Source: Planotetraspora phitsanulokensis (GTDB lineage Bacteria; Actinomycetota; Actinomycetes; Streptosporangiales; Streptosporangiaceae). Taken from it: a DNA stretch of 64,000 nucleotides. Below, in pieces: positions 1 to 8,608 of this stretch; position 1 is the stretch's first letter; each line of letters starts with the position of its first letter. The stretch lies in contig NZ_BOOP01000018.1 in NCBI RefSeq assembly GCF_016863295.1, positions 62,001 to 126,000 on the forward strand. Direction: 5' to 3'. The notes below the pieces were generated by a model that saw nothing but the letters and a program-made list of their open reading frames with translations, was not told the DNA's origin and ran no database searches. A program made the translations under genes and the position numbers.

Positions 1-91
1 CGGCCACGGCGGCGGGCAGCCATCGCACGAGCCGCTGGGCGCGCGCCGTCACGGGGACGGGCGAGGCCATGTCGGCGGGGGCGGCCACCAC
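1..91 (-). CDS. ABC transporter permease, N-terminal fragment (ProW-like)
   Basis: Partial gene running off the left edge. A GTG at 91 overlaps the TAG stop of the ATPase gene, and a GGAGG sequence lies just upstream of it inside that gene, so the two are translationally coupled. An in-frame ATG lies at 70. About 30 residues are visible: a short polar, basic stretch turning hydrophobic at the window edge, as expected for a membrane permease. The permease assignment rests on its coupling to a ProV-type ATPase; no permease motif is visible. Confidence 0.5.
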   Translation of the reverse strand, partial: MVAAPADMASPVPVTARAQRLVRWLPAAVA

Positions 92-1167
92 TACGCCTCC
101 TCGGCCGTCGAGCCTGCGAGGGCCGCGTGCTCGGCGTCCCCTCCGGCCTCGCCGAGGCGGACCGCGCCGAGCAGGTCGACCCGGTCGACCACGCCGACGA
201 GTTCGCCGTCGGCGACCACCCGGATCGGCCGGGCCGACGCCATCGCGGCCGGGATCGCGTCGTGGATCACCGTGTCGGCCGGGAGCTCCGGTCCGTCCAG
301 CGGCTCGTCCGCGTCGGGCTGCCGGGAGATCCAGCGCAGCGACAGCACGTGCGACTTGGGAACGTCGCGCACGAAGTCGGCCACGTAGTCGTCGGCGGGC
401 GCACCCACCAGTTCCTCCGGCGTGCCGACCTGCACGATCGAACCGTTCCGCATGATCGCGATCCGCTCGCCGAGCTTGAGCGCCTCGGACAGGTCGTGGG
501 TGATGAAGACCATCGTCTTGCCCACCTCACGGTGCAGGCGGACGACCTCGGCCTGCATGTCCCGCCTGATCAGCGGGTCGAGCGCGCTGAACGGCTCGTC
601 GAACAGCAGCACCTCCGGGTCGACGGCGAGCGCCCGGGCCAGGCCCACGCGCTGCTGCATGCCGCCGGAGAGCTGGTCCGGATAGGAGTCCTCGTGCCCC
701 TCCAGCCCGACGAGGGACAGGATCGCGCGCGCCTTCTCGTGCCGTGCGGCCTTCGCCACGCCCTGGATCTCCAGACCGTAGGCGACGTTGTCGAGGACCC
801 GGCGGTGCGGGAGCAGCCCGAAGTGCTGGAAGACCATGCTGACCCGGTGGCGGCGCAGTTCGCGCAACTGCGCGGCGGACATGCCCCGCACGTCCTCGCC
901 GCCGATGGCGACGTCGCCGCCCGTCGGCTCGATGAGCCGGGTGAGGCACCGGACGAGCGTGGACTTGCCGCTGCCCGACAACCCCATGACGACGAAGACC
1001 TCGCCCGGACGGACCTCGAAGCTGACGTCCCTCACGGCGGCGGTGCATCCGGTCTTGGCCCGGAGCGCGGCGGAGTCGAGCTCCGCGTCGGGGCTACCGA
1101 TGATCCGATCGGCCTTGGGGCCGAAGATCTTCCAGAGCCCGCGAACCTCGATCGCGGCAGTGCCCAC
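91..1167 (-). CDS. proV: Glycine betaine/proline/choline-type ABC transporter ATP-binding protein
   Basis: Cytoplasmic ATPase of a quaternary-amine osmoprotectant importer. The 358-aa protein has Walker A (GLSGSGKS), the signature LSGGMQQR, Walker B ([11 protein letters not shown]) and the switch histidine (ITHD). It has the ProV-type insertion before Walker A (the [11 protein letters not shown] region), which in this family follows a G-W-K-I-F-G-like start, and a degenerate CBS-like C terminus. The GTG start at 1167 is chosen because GAGGGG lies about 7 bases upstream and because homology begins there; the frame stays open to 1254. A permease start overlaps its stop. The exact substrate (betaine, choline or carnitine) is not decidable from sequence. 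Confidence 0.85.
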   Translation of the reverse strand: MGTAAIEVRGLWKIFGPKADRIIGSPDAELDSAALRAKTGCTAAVRDVSFEVRPGEVFVVMGLSGSGKSTLVRCLTRLIEPTGGDVAIGGEDVRGMSAAQLRELRRHRVSMVFQHFGLLPHRRVLDNVAYGLEIQGVAKAARHEKARAILSLVGLEGHEDSYPDQLSGGMQQRVGLARALAVDPEVLLFDEPFSALDPLIRRDMQAEVVRLHREVGKTMVFITHDLSEALKLGERIAIMRNGSIVQVGTPEELVGAPADDYVADFVRDVPKSHVLSLRWISRQPDADEPLDGPELPADTVIHDAIPAAMASARPIRVVADGELVGVVDRVDLLGAVRLGEAGGDAEHAALAGSTAEEA

Positions 1168-1306
1168 TCTGTTTCCCCTCACTCGGCTATCGCCCGAGAA
1201 GCGGCGTGAACGCCCGGGAACGCCACAGCACGGCGTGGAGATCGTCGCTCGCACGCCGTCGATGAAGAGCTGGGGGTCAACGACTCCTCATTGGGCATAT
1301 GCACAG

Positions 1307-1327
1307 GAGTTGCGTGATGCGCAACTC
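1307..1327. promoter_or_regulatory. Perfect 8-bp inverted repeat, candidate operator
   Basis: GAGTTGCG, five bases, CGCAACTC. It lies about 140 bp upstream of the proV start in an AT-richer stretch. It could be an operator for osmotic or substrate control, or an RNA hairpin in the leader. No regulator gene is adjacent. Confidence 0.35.
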
Positions 1328-1603
1328 ATCGTGTTGAACAGTGATGAGGCTAGGCCCCATCAGCCCCACAGATGGGCAGAAATAACACGATAAGCTCCAT
1401 ATCGTGATCATTCAGTGATCTATCCGTGGGGGCCTCGAGTATGCGCCCGTCCGGGCGCGGGAACCACTGCAGGACAGGGAAAGCTGTCGCCCTGGAGGGG
1501 TGCCCGGCCCACCGGCGGCGAAGATCCCTGGTCACCATATGGGACGCGCAACCAGTAAATGGGACGGCACGGCACCCGCCGAGGACGGCGAGGCCACCGT
1601 CGT

Positions 1604-1675
1604 GAGAACGGCAGGACGCGTGCCGAGACCGGCAAGGCACCCGGCGAGAACGGCAGGGATCGGCAAGGCACCCGG
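1604..1675. repeat. Short imperfect tandem duplication
   Basis: A 12-base word (GAGAACGGCAGG) occurs at 1604 and 1646, and a 15-base word (CGGCAAGGCACCCGG) at 1630 and 1661. Together they form two imperfect copies of a unit of about 35-40 bp immediately downstream of the SDR stop codon. No function is evident. Confidence 0.6.
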
Positions 1676-1722
1676 TGGAAAAAGGCGGGAGGCCGGTCGA
1701 GGACTGCAGGTCACCGACCCGG

Positions 1723-2484
1723 TCAGGTGATCAGGATGCCGCCGTCCACGGGAAGGACGGCGCCGGTGATGTAGGAGCCCGCGTCGGAGGCCAGAAAGAC
1801 AGCGGTGGTCACGAGTTCGACCGGCTCGCCCGCCCGCTTCATCAGCACACGCTGCTCCATCACCCGGTCCAGGTAGCCGGGCGGATACTGCTCGGTCATC
1901 TCGGAGTGGAAGAAGCCGGGCTCCAGGCAGTTGACGCGGATGCCGCGCCGGGAGGTCCACTGCTGCGCCAGGTCCCGCGTCAGCCCCGCGACGGCGGCCT
2001 TGGACGCGCTGTAGGCCGCCTGCGGCAACCCGGCGGTCGTCTCGCCGAGCACGCTGCCGATGTTGACGATCGCCGACCCGGGCCGCATGACCCGGGCGCA
2101 CGCCTGCGCCATCCAGTAGGTGCCGTGCAGATTGACGTCGATCACCTGGCGGAACTGCTCGGGCGTCTCGCGCAGAGCCGGTACGGCCGTGCCGACGCCC
2201 GCATTGTTGATCAGGATGTCGACCTGGCCGAATTCGGCGACGGCGGCGTCGACGAGGGCCTGGCACTGCTCGGGGACGGCGACGTCGGTCGCCACGGCAA
2301 GGCAGCGGCGGCCGGTCTCCTCGACCAGCCGCCGCGTGTCCTCGAGCATGTCGAGACGGCGCGCCCCGATCACGACGTCGGCGCCCGCCTCCGCGAAGCC
2401 GCGGGCGAAGGCCACGCCCAGACCCGACGAGGCCCCGGTGACGATCACGACCCTGCCGTCCAGCCGGAAGCGTTCCAGCACCAC
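1723..2484 (-). CDS. SDR family NAD(P)-dependent oxidoreductase
   Basis: 253-aa classical short-chain dehydrogenase/reductase. The nucleotide-binding TGASSGLG motif is near residues 16-23, followed by the NNAG structural motif, a catalytic Ser in the SVLG segment, and the Y-S-A-S-K catalytic motif near residues 158-162. The C terminus ends in the common DGG segment. The ARR at the end of beta-2 favours NADPH but does not prove it. It is a single gene convergent with nothing and 78 bp from the next co-directional gene, so it may be the last gene of a unit with the 760-aa protein. Substrate unknown. Confidence 0.85.
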   Translation of the reverse strand: MVLERFRLDGRVVIVTGASSGLGVAFARGFAEAGADVVIGARRLDMLEDTRRLVEETGRRCLAVATDVAVPEQCQALVDAAVAEFGQVDILINNAGVGTAVPALRETPEQFRQVIDVNLHGTYWMAQACARVMRPGSAIVNIGSVLGETTAGLPQAAYSASKAAVAGLTRDLAQQWTSRRGIRVNCLEPGFFHSEMTEQYPPGYLDRVMEQRVLMKRAGEPVELVTTAVFLASDAGSYITGAVLPVDGGILIT

Positions 2485-2562
2485 GCCGACCTCCTTGGCC
2501 CCGGGGGATTCCCGTCCCCGGGATCGACCGAACGTGATCCTAGAACAGCGACCGGCGGAGGG

Positions 2563-4845
2563 TCACAGCCCGTATTCCTTGGCGATGCGCTCGTGCCGCT
2601 CGACCTCGACGCCGACTTCGCGGGCCAGGTCGACCCAGGTGATCGGGTGGGCCCACTGCTCGGTGGCGTCGTCGAGAACGGCGTCGAGCTCGGAGGGCTG
2701 GACGGTCGGCGGCACCGCGATCCAGCCGAACACCCCGGGCAGGCGCTCGCCGGTCGCCGGGTGGACGACGCCGTAGGTCTCGTCGCTGTAGACCCACATG
2801 GGCCATCCGCGCTCGGCGAGCACCTCGTTGAACTCGGTCCACTCGTGCTCGGTGGGCGCGACGCCGTCGAAGAACCAGCTCGTGAAGCCGCCGGGCCGCA
2901 ACATCGTCACCGCCGCGAACGGGATGACGAACTCCTCCTGCGCCTTGGGGTCCTCGGGGATCGGCTCCAGCGGACTGGGGTCGAAGACGATCACGTCGCC
3001 CGCGTTGTACTCCATGCCGCGCGGCTGCGGGACGGCGAGGCGTGCCGTCGCGGGCCCGGTGCGCAGCGACAACACCTCGCGGCGGCTTCCGTCGGGCGCC
3101 GGGAGGACCGCGCGCATGAGGTGCCACTGCTCGTCGATGGGCCCCTCCTTCGTCTGCACCGGGAGGTTCAGCCTGGCGGAGGCGGCGTGAACGGTCGGCC
3201 AGTCCTCCGCGGCGGTGGCGACCACGATCAGCCGCCAGATGTCCTCCTCCTCGGCGTCCTCGGAGTCGAGCAACGGCCGCAGGATGTCAGCCGCGGCGGC
3301 GTTGTCGCCGAGGTGCTGCGTGGCCACCGACCACAGGCGGCGGCCCTCCGGCGTCTCGTGAGCGGTGACCGCCGCCTCGGCCTCCGCGGCGGTCTCCGCC
3401 CAGCGCTCGCGGGCGCGGTAGAGGCGTGCCAGGGCGAGGTGGGAGCCGGACTCGGGCAGTCGTGCCGCCAACTGCTCGACGCGATCGTCCTGCCCCGACT
3501 CGATGAGCAGGCCCGTCAGGTAGGCGACGTCCTCCTCGCTCGCCGCGGCGGGGTCCCGGTCCTCGACGATCGCCTTCCAGTAGATGCCGGCTCCGACCGA
3601 GGCGTATCCGAGGAAGCCGAGCGTGGTCGTGTAGCGGCGCGTGATCTCCAGGTCCTCGCCGGAGTGCGGCGCGAGCCAGCCGACCCACCGCTCCGGGTCG
3701 GCGCTCTGGCCGTCGGCGGCGTCGAAGAGGGCCACCAGCTCGTCCGTGCCTCCCGGCGCGGGGAGCTCGGCGGCGGCGTCGGCGGCGGCGCGCAGCCCGG
3801 CGATCCGCTCGGGCAGGCCCTCGGTGCTCCTGAGGTCGGCCAGCACCGCCTCCGCCTTGTCGGCCAGCAGCCGGGCCTGCCAGATCCCCTGACGGGCGAC
3901 GGCGAGGTGACCGGCGGCCAGGGCCAGCTCGAACCGCGCGCGGTGGCCGCCCGTCGTCTCGAAGTAGGTGATCCACTGCTGGAGGATGCGGCCGAGCTGC
4001 CAGGTGTTGGCGATCGAGCCGCTCCCGGCCAGCAGGGTGATGGCACGGGACCATTCCACCCACTCGCGCGGGTGGTCGCCGACCACGTCGAGGTCGGGCA
4101 GGGCCTCGAAGGCCCCGTCCATGCGTCCGAGGGTGCCCAGGATCAGCGAGGTCAGCAACGCCTCACGACGGCCCTTCGCCACGGGGTCGTCCGGCTTGAA
4201 GCCGGTCGCGGACTGCAAAGCGGACAGGGCGGCCTCTCCGCGTCCGGCGGCGAGCAGCGCGCGGGCGGACTCGGCGCCGAGCTCCCAGCTCGCCTCCCGG
4301 CCCGCCTGCCCCAGCCGCTCGACCGCCGCCTCCGCGTAGGTCACGGCCTCCTCGGGACGTCCGGCGTCCAGCAGGGCGGCGACGTACTGAGTGGTCAGGC
4401 CGGAGAAGGCGAGCGAGCCGGGCTCGACCCCGTCCAGTGCCTCGCCGAGGGCCGCGAGCCGCTCCTCGGCGTACCCGGGGCCGTCGGTGTTCGCCTGCGC
4501 GATGGCCAGCGCCTCGACGGCCGCGGGCGCGGACGGGCAGTCGCGTACGTCATCACGCTTGGCGAACTCGGCCAGGTCGGCCGCGTCGCCGAGGGCGACG
4601 GCGCCGTTGGCCCGGTCGCCTACCCTGCCGAGAAGGTGCCAGTAGCGCACGAAGAGCTCCAGCCAGGGCAGGCCGAGCGTCCCCGCGTTCTCAGCGATGG
4701 CGGGCGCAACGACGTCCAGCTGCGCGTAACGCCCCTCCAGGGCCTGCCCGGGCACGTCGCTCAGCGCCATGGCCAGACCGGTGTTGCCGGCTTCGTGCAG
4801 TTCCCGCTGGGTGCCGCCGACCCAGGCCCAGATGTCCACGTCCAT
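2563..4845 (-). CDS. Large alanine/leucine-rich alpha-helical repeat protein (TPR-like), function unknown
   Basis: 760-aa soluble protein with no signal peptide or membrane segment. Its first 550 residues are rich in alternating Ala/Leu/Glu helices with recurring patterns such as AGRPEEAVTYAEAAVE and ARERWAETAAEAEAAV, which resemble tetratricopeptide units. The last 200 residues are less repetitive and richer in W, P and aromatic residues, suggesting a separate folded domain. Repeat proteins of this type usually act as scaffolds. The start ATG at 4845 lacks a clear ribosome site. It lies upstream of the SDR on the same strand. I do not recognise a specific family. Confidence 0.7.
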   Translation of the reverse strand: MDVDIWAWVGGTQRELHEAGNTGLAMALSDVPGQALEGRYAQLDVVAPAIAENAGTLGLPWLELFVRYWHLLGRVGDRANGAVALGDAADLAEFAKRDDVRDCPSAPAAVEALAIAQANTDGPGYAEERLAALGEALDGVEPGSLAFSGLTTQYVAALLDAGRPEEAVTYAEAAVERLGQAGREASWELGAESARALLAAGRGEAALSALQSATGFKPDDPVAKGRREALLTSLILGTLGRMDGAFEALPDLDVVGDHPREWVEWSRAITLLAGSGSIANTWQLGRILQQWITYFETTGGHRARFELALAAGHLAVARQGIWQARLLADKAEAVLADLRSTEGLPERIAGLRAAADAAAELPAPGGTDELVALFDAADGQSADPERWVGWLAPHSGEDLEITRRYTTTLGFLGYASVGAGIYWKAIVEDRDPAAASEEDVAYLTGLLIESGQDDRVEQLAARLPESGSHLALARLYRARERWAETAAEAEAAVTAHETPEGRRLWSVATQHLGDNAAAADILRPLLDSEDAEEEDIWRLIVVATAAEDWPTVHAASARLNLPVQTKEGPIDEQWHLMRAVLPAPDGSRREVLSLRTGPATARLAVPQPRGMEYNAGDVIVFDPSPLEPIPEDPKAQEEFVIPFAAVTMLRPGGFTSWFFDGVAPTEHEWTEFNEVLAERGWPMWVYSDETYGVVHPATGERLPGVFGWIAVPPTVQPSELDAVLDDATEQWAHPITWVDLAREVGVEVERHERIAKEYGL

Positions 4846-4934
4846 GGGCAGTCAGTCTGCCAGGTCGCCCAGCGTGTCCCAAACAGCCGCGAGGGCCGTC
4901 TCACCGGGGATGTCGCCGAGGGAAACCCTGGGTG

Positions 4935-5702
4935 TCACCGGGGGAAAGCGGTGGCGGCGGCCACGATCAGAAGATCGGCCAGTTCGGCGCGCTCGGCCTC
5001 GCCCAGCACGCCGAACGCGGGGGCCACGAGGTCGTCGGTGATCTCCTCCGCCCTGGCCCGCCGTTCTACGGCGTCACGCGACGGCGTGCCGTACGGCTCC
5101 GGCCACTCGAGGAAGCGGGCCACGGAGGCGTTGCCCGTCTGCGGATCCCACGCGCCGGCCCCCTGCGCGCCGATGAGGGTGGCCTCCAGGGGGCCGACCC
5201 CACACGCGACGACGGCCGTCGTGTGCTGGGCCCCGCGATGTTCCCGCATGACGTGGAGCATGTGGGCCGCGCGCTCGACGTCGGCCGCCGGGCGCGGCAT
5301 GGCACGCCAGCCCGCGAACAGGGGCGCGCAGAACACGTTCGAGCCGTCGGCGACCGCGGCCAGCAGCTCGGCGAGGCGTCCCGCGCCCTCGAAGCCGGCC
5401 AGCCGGCGCCGCCCCCACTGGTGGCAGGCGGAGGCGTACAGGCTCGCCGCCTCATCGGCGGGGAGCTTCCTGCCGCCCTCCCACCACTCGCGCACGCGGT
5501 CGGCGGGGAAGAAGATCGACGCCGCGACCACCACGTCGGGATGGACCTCCCCGAGGACGCCGCACCGCCCGCGGAAGTACATCTCCCTGCTGCTCAGGGC
5601 GTAGCGGTCGCAGAGAGCCTTGACCTCCCTGGACATCATGAACCCCCCGCCCAGGGCCCAGATCGCCGCCTTCGTCGCCGCCACCGTGCCACGCGGGTCC
5701 AT
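4935..5702 (-). CDS. SCO6745-family protein (SalK-like, putative winged-helix)
   Basis: 255-aa soluble protein. It resembles the actinobacterial SCO6745/SalK-type family, recognisable from the SREMYFRGRCGVLGEV segment (about residues 37-52), VVVAASIFFPADRV, and the C-terminal helical region. Members are described as carrying a helix-turn-helix-like domain but lack a firm biochemical role. A strong ribosome site (GAAGGAGG) precedes the ATG at 5702, and two palindromes lie directly upstream (5714-5762), consistent with tight or self regulation. Family assignment is by pattern memory. Confidence 0.65.
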   Translation of the reverse strand: MDPRGTVAATKAAIWALGGGFMMSREVKALCDRYALSSREMYFRGRCGVLGEVHPDVVVAASIFFPADRVREWWEGGRKLPADEAASLYASACHQWGRRRLAGFEGAGRLAELLAAVADGSNVFCAPLFAGWRAMPRPAADVERAAHMLHVMREHRGAQHTTAVVACGVGPLEATLIGAQGAGAWDPQTGNASVARFLEWPEPYGTPSRDAVERRARAEEITDDLVAPAFGVLGEAERAELADLLIVAAATAFPR

Positions 5703-5713
5703 GCGTCCTCCTT

Positions 5714-5762
5714 CTCGGTCTACTTAGTGAACCGAGCATGAGGCAGCAGAACAACATTCTGC
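5714..5762. promoter_or_regulatory. Two adjacent palindromes, candidate operators
   Basis: The first (5714-5736) has arms CTCGGT and ACCGAG plus an inner ACT/AGT pair around a central base, 9 of 11 positions paired. The second (5746-5762) is a perfect GCAGAA, five bases, TTCTGC. Both lie within 60 bp upstream of the start at 5702, where promoter and operator are expected; the first abuts the ribosome site. Confidence 0.45.
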
Positions 5763-5861
5763 AACCCACCGCCGCAGTGGGGATCGAGACTCAGAGGGCC
5801 AGGTCCGGAAGACGCAGCCGGAAACACGCCGCCTGGGAGACACGGACGAGGAGACCGCGGT

Positions 5862-6674
5862 CTAGATGACGGCGGGGAACTCTCCCGACGCGACGAGCAC
5901 GGCGGGCCCGGCCAGGTGGCTGGTCCGGTCGTCGAGCGTGACCGTCACCGTTCCGCCGAGGACGCGAACGGCCCAGGTGCCCGTGGTCTCGCCCGCCGCG
6001 TGCGCCGCGGCCACGGCGGTGGCCACCGATCCGGTGCCGCAGGAACGGGTCTCGCCGGAGCCCCGCTCGTGGACGCGCATGGAGACCGCGTGGTCACCGA
6101 CGTGGTTGAGCAGCTCCACGTTCACGCCCGCGGGATAGACCTCGTGGTCGTAGTCCGGCTCCCTGGTCAGGTCGAGGCCGGCGATCGGGTCGTCGATGAC
6201 GCAGGCCAGGTGCGGATTGCCGACGTTCACGTTCAGGCCCTGGTATTCACGGCCATTGACCTTCGCGCTGCTCACCCCGAGCACGCGCGGCATGCCCATG
6301 TCGACGGAGACGTCCCCCGTCGTGCCGAGCCGTGCCCGCTTGATGCCACCGCGGGTGGCGACGGCCAACTCCCCCGCACCGGCCAGCCCCGAGTCGACCA
6401 GGTAGCGTGCGAATACCCGCACGCCGTTGCCGCACATCTCGGCGATGCTGCCGTCGGCGTTGCGGTAGTCCATGAACCACTCGGCCTCGTCCGCCTGATC
6501 GGCCACCTCGGCGCAGAGCTTGGTCCGCACGACGCGCAGCACGCCGTCGGCCCCGATGCCCGCCCGCCGGTCGCACAGCGCGGTGACCAGCGCCGGGCCC
6601 AGATCGAGACGGCCGTCGGCGTCCGGCAGGATGACGAAGTCGTTCTCGGTGCCATGACCCTTCACGAATCGCAT
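5862..6674 (-). CDS. dapF: Diaminopimelate epimerase
   Basis: Converts LL- to meso-2,6-diaminopimelate for lysine and peptidoglycan synthesis, in the cytoplasm. The 270-aa protein has both active-site cysteine motifs: MCGNGVR (Cys near residue 81) and SCGTGS (Cys near 212), plus the GHGTENDFV start typical of actinobacterial DapF. The ATG at 6674 is chosen over an in-frame upstream start because the family begins with the MRFVKGHGTEND segment. It lies downstream of miaA on the same strand (58 bp gap), the usual actinobacterial miaA-dapF order. No missing residues. Confidence 0.95.
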   Translation of the reverse strand: MRFVKGHGTENDFVILPDADGRLDLGPALVTALCDRRAGIGADGVLRVVRTKLCAEVADQADEAEWFMDYRNADGSIAEMCGNGVRVFARYLVDSGLAGAGELAVATRGGIKRARLGTTGDVSVDMGMPRVLGVSSAKVNGREYQGLNVNVGNPHLACVIDDPIAGLDLTREPDYDHEVYPAGVNVELLNHVGDHAVSMRVHERGSGETRSCGTGSVATAVAAAHAAGETTGTWAVRVLGGTVTVTLDDRTSHLAGPAVLVASGEFPAVI

Positions 6675-6732
6675 GTGAACGAATTCTAGGCGGCCCGGCC
6701 GCACCCGCCGGTGGCCGGATCCGCCTCCGGGT

Positions 6733-7638
6733 TCACCCGGTGACCAGGGCGAGAGCCCGGGCGGTCAGGTCGGGCGCGTCGTACGGCAGCCACACGACCC
6801 GAGGGTCCCGGCGGAACCAGGACTCCTGTCTCCTGGCGAACCGCCTGGTGGCCCGCACGGTCTCCGCACGCGCCTCCTCCTCGGTCCACTCGCCGTCGAG
6901 GAAACGCAGCACCTGGGCGTACCCGAGCGCCCTGCTCGCCGTCCTGCCCCCGGCCAGGCCCTGCGCCGCGAGCGCGCGGACCTCCTCGACCAGGCCCGCC
7001 TCCCACATGCGGCCGACTCGCAGCTCGATCCGCTCGTCCAGGACCGGCCGCGGCACCTCCACTCCGATCTGCACGCTGTCGTAGACCGCGTCGAACGACG
7101 GCATGGTGGCGGAGAACGGGCGGCCGGACAGCTCGATGACCTCGAGTGCCCGGACGATCCTGCGGCCGTTGCTCGGCAGGATGTTCTCCGCGGCGGCCGG
7201 GTCGAGACTCCTGAGCCGCTCGTAGAGGGGAGCCGGGCCGGTCGCCGACAGCTCCTCCTCGAGCCGGGCCCGGATCCCCGGGTCGGTTCCGGGGAACTCC
7301 AGGTCGTCAATGGCCGCTCGGACGTACAGACCCGAGCCGCCGGCCAGGATGGGCACATGGCCGCGGCCGCGGATCTCCTCGATCAGCGGGCGCGCGAGTC
7401 CCTGGTACTCGGCGACGCTGGCCGTCCGGGTCACCGGCCAGATGTCCAGCAGATGGTGGGGCACTCCCCGGCGCTCGGAAAGGGAGAGCTTGGCCGTGCC
7501 GATGTCCATGCCGCGGTAGAGCTGCATGGAGTCGGTGTTGACGACCTCGCCGCCGAGTTCGAGCGCCAGCTCGACCGCCAGGTCCGATTTGCCTGCCGCC
7601 GTGGCGCCCACGACGGCGATCACTGGTAGTTGCCCCAC
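6733..7638 (-). CDS. miaA: tRNA dimethylallyltransferase (i6A37 synthase)
   Basis: Transfers a dimethylallyl group to N6 of A37 in tRNAs reading UNN codons; MiaB (encoded at 17317-18828) then methylthiolates the base. The 301-aa protein has the P-loop GATAAGKS (residues 11-18), the [15 protein letters not shown] segment, the PHHLLDI motif and GGSGLY, all characteristic of MiaA. Length is normal. It sits between an alkyltransferase-like gene (28 bp upstream) and dapF (58 bp downstream), so the three probably form one transcript. Confidence 0.95.
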   Translation of the reverse strand: MGQLPVIAVVGATAAGKSDLAVELALELGGEVVNTDSMQLYRGMDIGTAKLSLSERRGVPHHLLDIWPVTRTASVAEYQGLARPLIEEIRGRGHVPILAGGSGLYVRAAIDDLEFPGTDPGIRARLEEELSATGPAPLYERLRSLDPAAAENILPSNGRRIVRALEVIELSGRPFSATMPSFDAVYDSVQIGVEVPRPVLDERIELRVGRMWEAGLVEEVRALAAQGLAGGRTASRALGYAQVLRFLDGEWTEEEARAETVRATRRFARRQESWFRRDPRVVWLPYDAPDLTARALALVTG

Positions 7639-7666
7639 GCCACCAGTCTCCCAGCGCCGGGAGTGC

Positions 7667-8197
7667 TCACAGGTCCCAGTCGAGCGTGGGGGGAAGACTG
7701 CCTTCCAGGGTCAGCAGCCAGCGTTTGGACTCCACCCCTTCACCGCCGCTGAATCCGCCGAGCCCGTTGCCCGCCACGACGCGGTGGCACGGCACGATGA
7801 TCGGAATCGGGTTGCTGCCCATGATCGACCCGATTCCCCTGGCCGGAACGCCGGTCCCGCTCCTGGCCGCCAGCTCGCCGTAGGTCACGACCTGTCCGTA
7901 CGGAACCGTCGTGTAGAGGGTGCCGAGGACCCGGCGCTGAAGGTCCGACATGAGCCGCCAGTCGATGGTGACGGCGAACTCCTTGAGGTCTCCCCCGAAG
8001 TACGCCCGCAGTTCGTCGCGGGCGACAGCCGTACGAGCGGGGTCGTCGGCGACGGCGAGGCCGACGCGGCCGGCGATGTGCGCCCGGACGTCCGGATCGT
8101 CGTTGAAGGACGTGGCCACCACGCCCGTCTCGGTTACGGCCGCGAGCACGTCGCCGAGCCGGGTGGGCACGCTCCCGAATGCCACGGTTCCTGCCAT
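7667..8197 (-). CDS. ogt: Methylated-DNA--[protein]-cysteine S-methyltransferase
   Basis: Suicide repair protein removing alkyl groups from O6-alkylguanine. The 176-aa protein has the acceptor-site motif PCHRVV near residue 129, preceded by the [13 protein letters not shown] helix-turn-helix segment and [11 protein letters not shown]. The ATG at 8197 has a GGGAG 8-9 bases upstream; an ATG six codons earlier (8215) is equally plausible. It is the first gene of a likely ogt-miaA-dapF unit. It is of the Ogt type and has no Ada regulatory domain. Confidence 0.9.
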   Translation of the reverse strand: MAGTVAFGSVPTRLGDVLAAVTETGVVATSFNDDPDVRAHIAGRVGLAVADDPARTAVARDELRAYFGGDLKEFAVTIDWRLMSDLQRRVLGTLYTTVPYGQVVTYGELAARSGTGVPARGIGSIMGSNPIPIIVPCHRVVAGNGLGGFSGGEGVESKRWLLTLEGSLPPTLDWDL

Positions 8198-8247
8198 CGG
8201 CCCATTCTCCCGCATCGTCCGCTTCTCTCCCACCGGGCCGCAGAGGT

Positions 8248-8487
8248 CTACCGCGCGCGCCCGATCGCCCGCTTGTGCCCGGCGTCCAGCACCACGATGA
8301 CGGCCAGGGCGGCGATCGTCGCACCTGCGGCCGCGACGTAGCACCAGGGGGTGGGCAGGTAGTCGGCCGCGGTCAGCACCGTGGGCGCCTTGTCGGTGAA
8401 CAGCCGGAAGACGATCGCCACGGGCCCTTCCCAGACCCCCGCCGCGAGCGTCAGAAGCATGCCCAGGCGGTACCAGGCCTCACCCAT
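8248..8487 (-). CDS. Small membrane protein, function unknown
   Basis: 79-aa protein with two hydrophobic segments (about residues 8-26 and 50-68) separated by a polar loop and a short basic C-terminal tail, so it is probably inner-membrane with both ends in the cytoplasm. The ATG at 8487 follows GGAGGGAG with good spacing; an open frame further upstream to 8538 has no ribosome site. It is divergent from the zinc-ribbon TetR gene, which makes it a candidate target of that regulator. No family recognised. Confidence 0.6.
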   Translation of the reverse strand: MGEAWYRLGMLLTLAAGVWEGPVAIVFRLFTDKAPTVLTAADYLPTPWCYVAAAGATIAALAVIVVLDAGHKRAIGRAR

Positions 8488-8608
8488 CGCCGTCTCCCTC
8501 CATCGCGTGCCGACGTTACGAATGTATCCATCGGTCAACGGACGGATAAGCGATGTGCACGTGATTCCTCGGATTACCTCACGGTTCTCATGGAATTAGA
8601 CTGCGTAG

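Larger units (their letters stand above)
1168..1722. other. Intergenic region upstream of the osmoprotectant ABC operon
   Basis: 555 bases without a credible gene. The half next to proV (about 1260-1440) is more AT-rich than its surroundings and holds a perfect inverted repeat at 1307-1327 and an imperfect hairpin near 1342-1361, so it is probably the promoter and operator region. The half next to the SDR stop holds short near-tandem repeats (1604-1675). Short open frames here on both strands lack actinomycete codon bias. I recognised no riboswitch consensus. Confidence 0.5.

Noticed and set aside
1420-1560. Possible riboswitch in the leader of the osmoprotectant operon
   Set aside because: Hairpins are present but I could not match any known riboswitch consensus on either strand.
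1675-5604. A 1309-codon open frame on the plus strand opposite the SDR, repeat protein and SCO6745 genes
   Set aside because: It is the GC-rich antisense shadow of three minus-strand genes with clear motifs; its own sequence is Arg/Gly/Asp/Leu-rich with no recognisable domain.
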